Part shown: piece after piece, positions 6,045 to 7,131 of the stretch
Position numbering within the stretch: position 1 is the stretch's first letter
Layout of the letters: each line of letters begins with the position of its first letter
NCBI GenBank assembly: GCA_023435805.1
Contig: JAEZMC010000252.1
Coordinates: 1 to 7,131, forward strand
Source of the DNA: Bacillota bacterium
GTDB taxonomy: Bacteria > Bacillota > Clostridia > Acetivibrionales > DTU013
Direction: 5' to 3'
DNA length: 7,131 nt
Made by a program: the position numbers and the translations under genes
The notes under the pieces: generated by a model
What the model was told of the DNA's origin: nothing
Seen by the model: only the letters and a program-made list of their open reading frames with translations
The model's database searches: none

Positions 6045-6072
6045 TTGACAAAATATCTCAGGCTTATATCAT
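6045..6072 (+). promoter_or_regulatory. Promoter of the galM-like gene
   Basis: A consensus -35 box TTGACA (6045-6050) and a -10 box TATCAT (6067-6072) are separated by 16 nt. Transcription would start near 6079 and leave a leader of about 47 nt. This makes the epimerase gene a transcription unit separate from the terminated operon upstream. Confidence 0.65.
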
Positions 6073-6125
6073 ATTAAGTGTGGTACTAAAAAAAGGAACA
6101 AAATAAAGGTTCAGGAGGTTACCAT

Positions 6126-7131
6126 ATGAATATTGCAAGAAGGCCTTTCGGAAATACGCCGGACGGATCCGGGGCGGATATTTTTACCTTGACGAACTCC
6201 AACAACATGACTGTGGACATAACGAATTTTGGCGGGATTATTGTAGCAATAAAGGTTCCGGACAAAAATGGAAAGCTGACGGATGTTACACTTGGATATG
6301 ACACGCTGGACGGGTATTTGAAAAAAGGGCCGTATTTCGGTGCGTTGATCGGAAGACATGCGAACAGGATTGAGAACTCGGAATTTGAGCTGAACGGAGT
6401 GACATACCGGTTGGCGCAAAATGAGGGGAAGAATCACCTGCATGGCGGAATGAAAGGCTTTGACAAGGTTTTATGGCAGGCCGAGATCATCGCCGACGGA
6501 GAGCGGCAATCCTTGCAGCTGACTTACAGAAGCACGGACGGGGAGGAAAACTATCCTGGAAATCTGGATGTAAAGGTGCTTTATACCCTGACACAGGACA
6601 ATGAGCTGATCATTGACTACCATGCCGTATCCGACAAGGACACGGTGGTAAACCTGACCAATCATGCATATTTCAACCTGAAAGGCCATGCGTCCGGCGA
6701 TGTTCTCGGTCATCAGCTGTATATCAACGCGGACAGGTTCACTGTGATGAATAAGGAAAGCATACCTACCGGAGAAATAAGAGAGGTTAAAAATACTCCC
6801 TTTGATTTTACCCGGCTCACTCCGATCGCGGCAGGTATTGAAGCCCGTGACGAACAGGTGGCTTTCGGCAGTGGCTACGATCATAACTGGGTCTTGAACG
6901 TAAGCGGGAAGAAGCCGGAAAAAGCGGCAGAGGTGTATGAGCCGGACAGCGGGAGATTGATGGAGGTGTATACGACTATGCCCGGCGTGCAATTCTACTC
7001 AGGTAATTTTCTTGACGGAAATGAGATCGGCAAAGGCGGGGCAATCTATAATAAAAGGCAGGGCTTGTGTCTCGAAACCCAATATTTCCCGAATGCAATG
7101 AAGCACAAGCATTTTCCGTCGCCAATACTGA
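6126..7131 (+). CDS. galM: Aldose 1-epimerase (galactose mutarotase), C-terminus cut by window edge
   Basis: The frame is open from ATG 6126 through the last base, giving 335 codons; family members are around 345-350 residues, so only a short C-terminal piece is missing. The enzyme interconverts alpha and beta anomers of aldohexoses such as galactose or glucose (EC 5.1.3.3). Visible motifs are TNFGGIIVAIKVPDKNG (about 33-49), GRHANRI with Arg81, NHLHGG with His106, the catalytic acid His180 in NLTNHAYFNL, GYDHNWVL with Asp252, PGVQFYSGNFLDG (286-298) and the catalytic base Glu317 in LCLETQYFPNA. An AGGAGGT site (6113-6119) lies 6 nt before the ATG. It has its own promoter behind the operon terminator. 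A role in handling sugars released from the same polysaccharide is plausible, but substrate preference cannot be read from sequence. Confidence 0.95.
   Translation, partial: MNIARRPFGNTPDGSGADIFTLTNSNNMTVDITNFGGIIVAIKVPDKNGKLTDVTLGYDTLDGYLKKGPYFGALIGRHANRIENSEFELNGVTYRLAQNEGKNHLHGGMKGFDKVLWQAEIIADGERQSLQLTYRSTDGEENYPGNLDVKVLYTLTQDNELIIDYHAVSDKDTVVNLTNHAYFNLKGHASGDVLGHQLYINADRFTVMNKESIPTGEIREVKNTPFDFTRLTPIAAGIEARDEQVAFGSGYDHNWVLNVSGKKPEKAAEVYEPDSGRLMEVYTTMPGVQFYSGNFLDGNEIGKGGAIYNKRQGLCLETQYFPNAMKHKHFPSPIL

Noticed and set aside
6111..6992. Two - strand open frames (6111-6443 and 6471-6992) in the right end
   Set aside because: Both are shadows of the galM-like gene on the + strand, which carries the conserved His, Asp and Glu residues and simply lacks its stop within the window.
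1..7131. CRISPR arrays, tRNA genes, insertion sequences and a novel defence or mobile system
   Set aside because: No regular repeat-spacer pattern, cloverleaf, transposase-like frame or terminal inverted repeats were seen. All long + strand frames are explained by known regulatory and sugar-catabolic families.

Overview
The window comes from a Gram-positive, Firmicutes-type genome, most likely a carbohydrate-degrading member of the Clostridia or a Paenibacillus-like Bacilli. The inference rests on the YesM/YesN-type two-component pair, strong AGGAGGT-like ribosome binding sites ahead of most genes, a moderate base composition, and tightly packed co-directional genes. The species cannot be named from the sequence alone. 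All genes lie on the + strand. No tRNA, rRNA, CRISPR array, insertion sequence or other mobile element was seen, and no intergenic gap exceeds about 250 bases.

Layout. (1) Bases 2-568 encode the C-terminal ATP-binding half of a YesM-type sensor histidine kinase that is cut by the left edge. (2) Bases 660-2267 encode its probable partner, a YesN-type response regulator with an N-terminal receiver and a C-terminal AraC-type DNA-binding domain. (3) A well-formed promoter (TTGATT, 17 nt, TGG-TAAAAT) with two overlapping or adjacent perfect dyads precedes an apparent four-gene operon: an IclR-family regulator (2382-3143), 2-keto-3-deoxygluconate kinase kdgK (3160-4182), kduI (4218-5045) and kduD (5113-5874). 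The operon ends in a rho-independent terminator at 5940-5986. (4) A second promoter (TTGACA, 16 nt, TATCAT) drives an aldose 1-epimerase (galM-like) gene starting at 6126. It runs off the right edge, probably only a short C-terminal piece before its end.

How the genes work together. KduI isomerises 5-keto-4-deoxyuronate, the product of unsaturated uronates released by polysaccharide lyases and unsaturated glycuronyl hydrolases. KduD then reduces the resulting 2,5-diketo-3-deoxygluconate to 2-keto-3-deoxygluconate (KDG), and KdgK phosphorylates KDG to KDPG. The first gene of the operon is an IclR-type repressor candidate of the KdgR kind that probably senses a pathway intermediate. The KDPG aldolase that would finish the route, and the lyases and transporters that would feed it, are not in the window. 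YesM/YesN pairs commonly sit beside oligosaccharide ABC transporters, so this pair may control uptake or depolymerisation of the same acidic polysaccharide (pectin, rhamnogalacturonan, glycosaminoglycan or similar). That link is inference.

I did not find a previously undescribed system. This is a recognisable uronate catabolism locus. The most interesting points are its regulatory DNA: the double dyad at the iclR promoter, and the small hairpins, repeat and orphan ribosome binding site in the kduD-galM gap.
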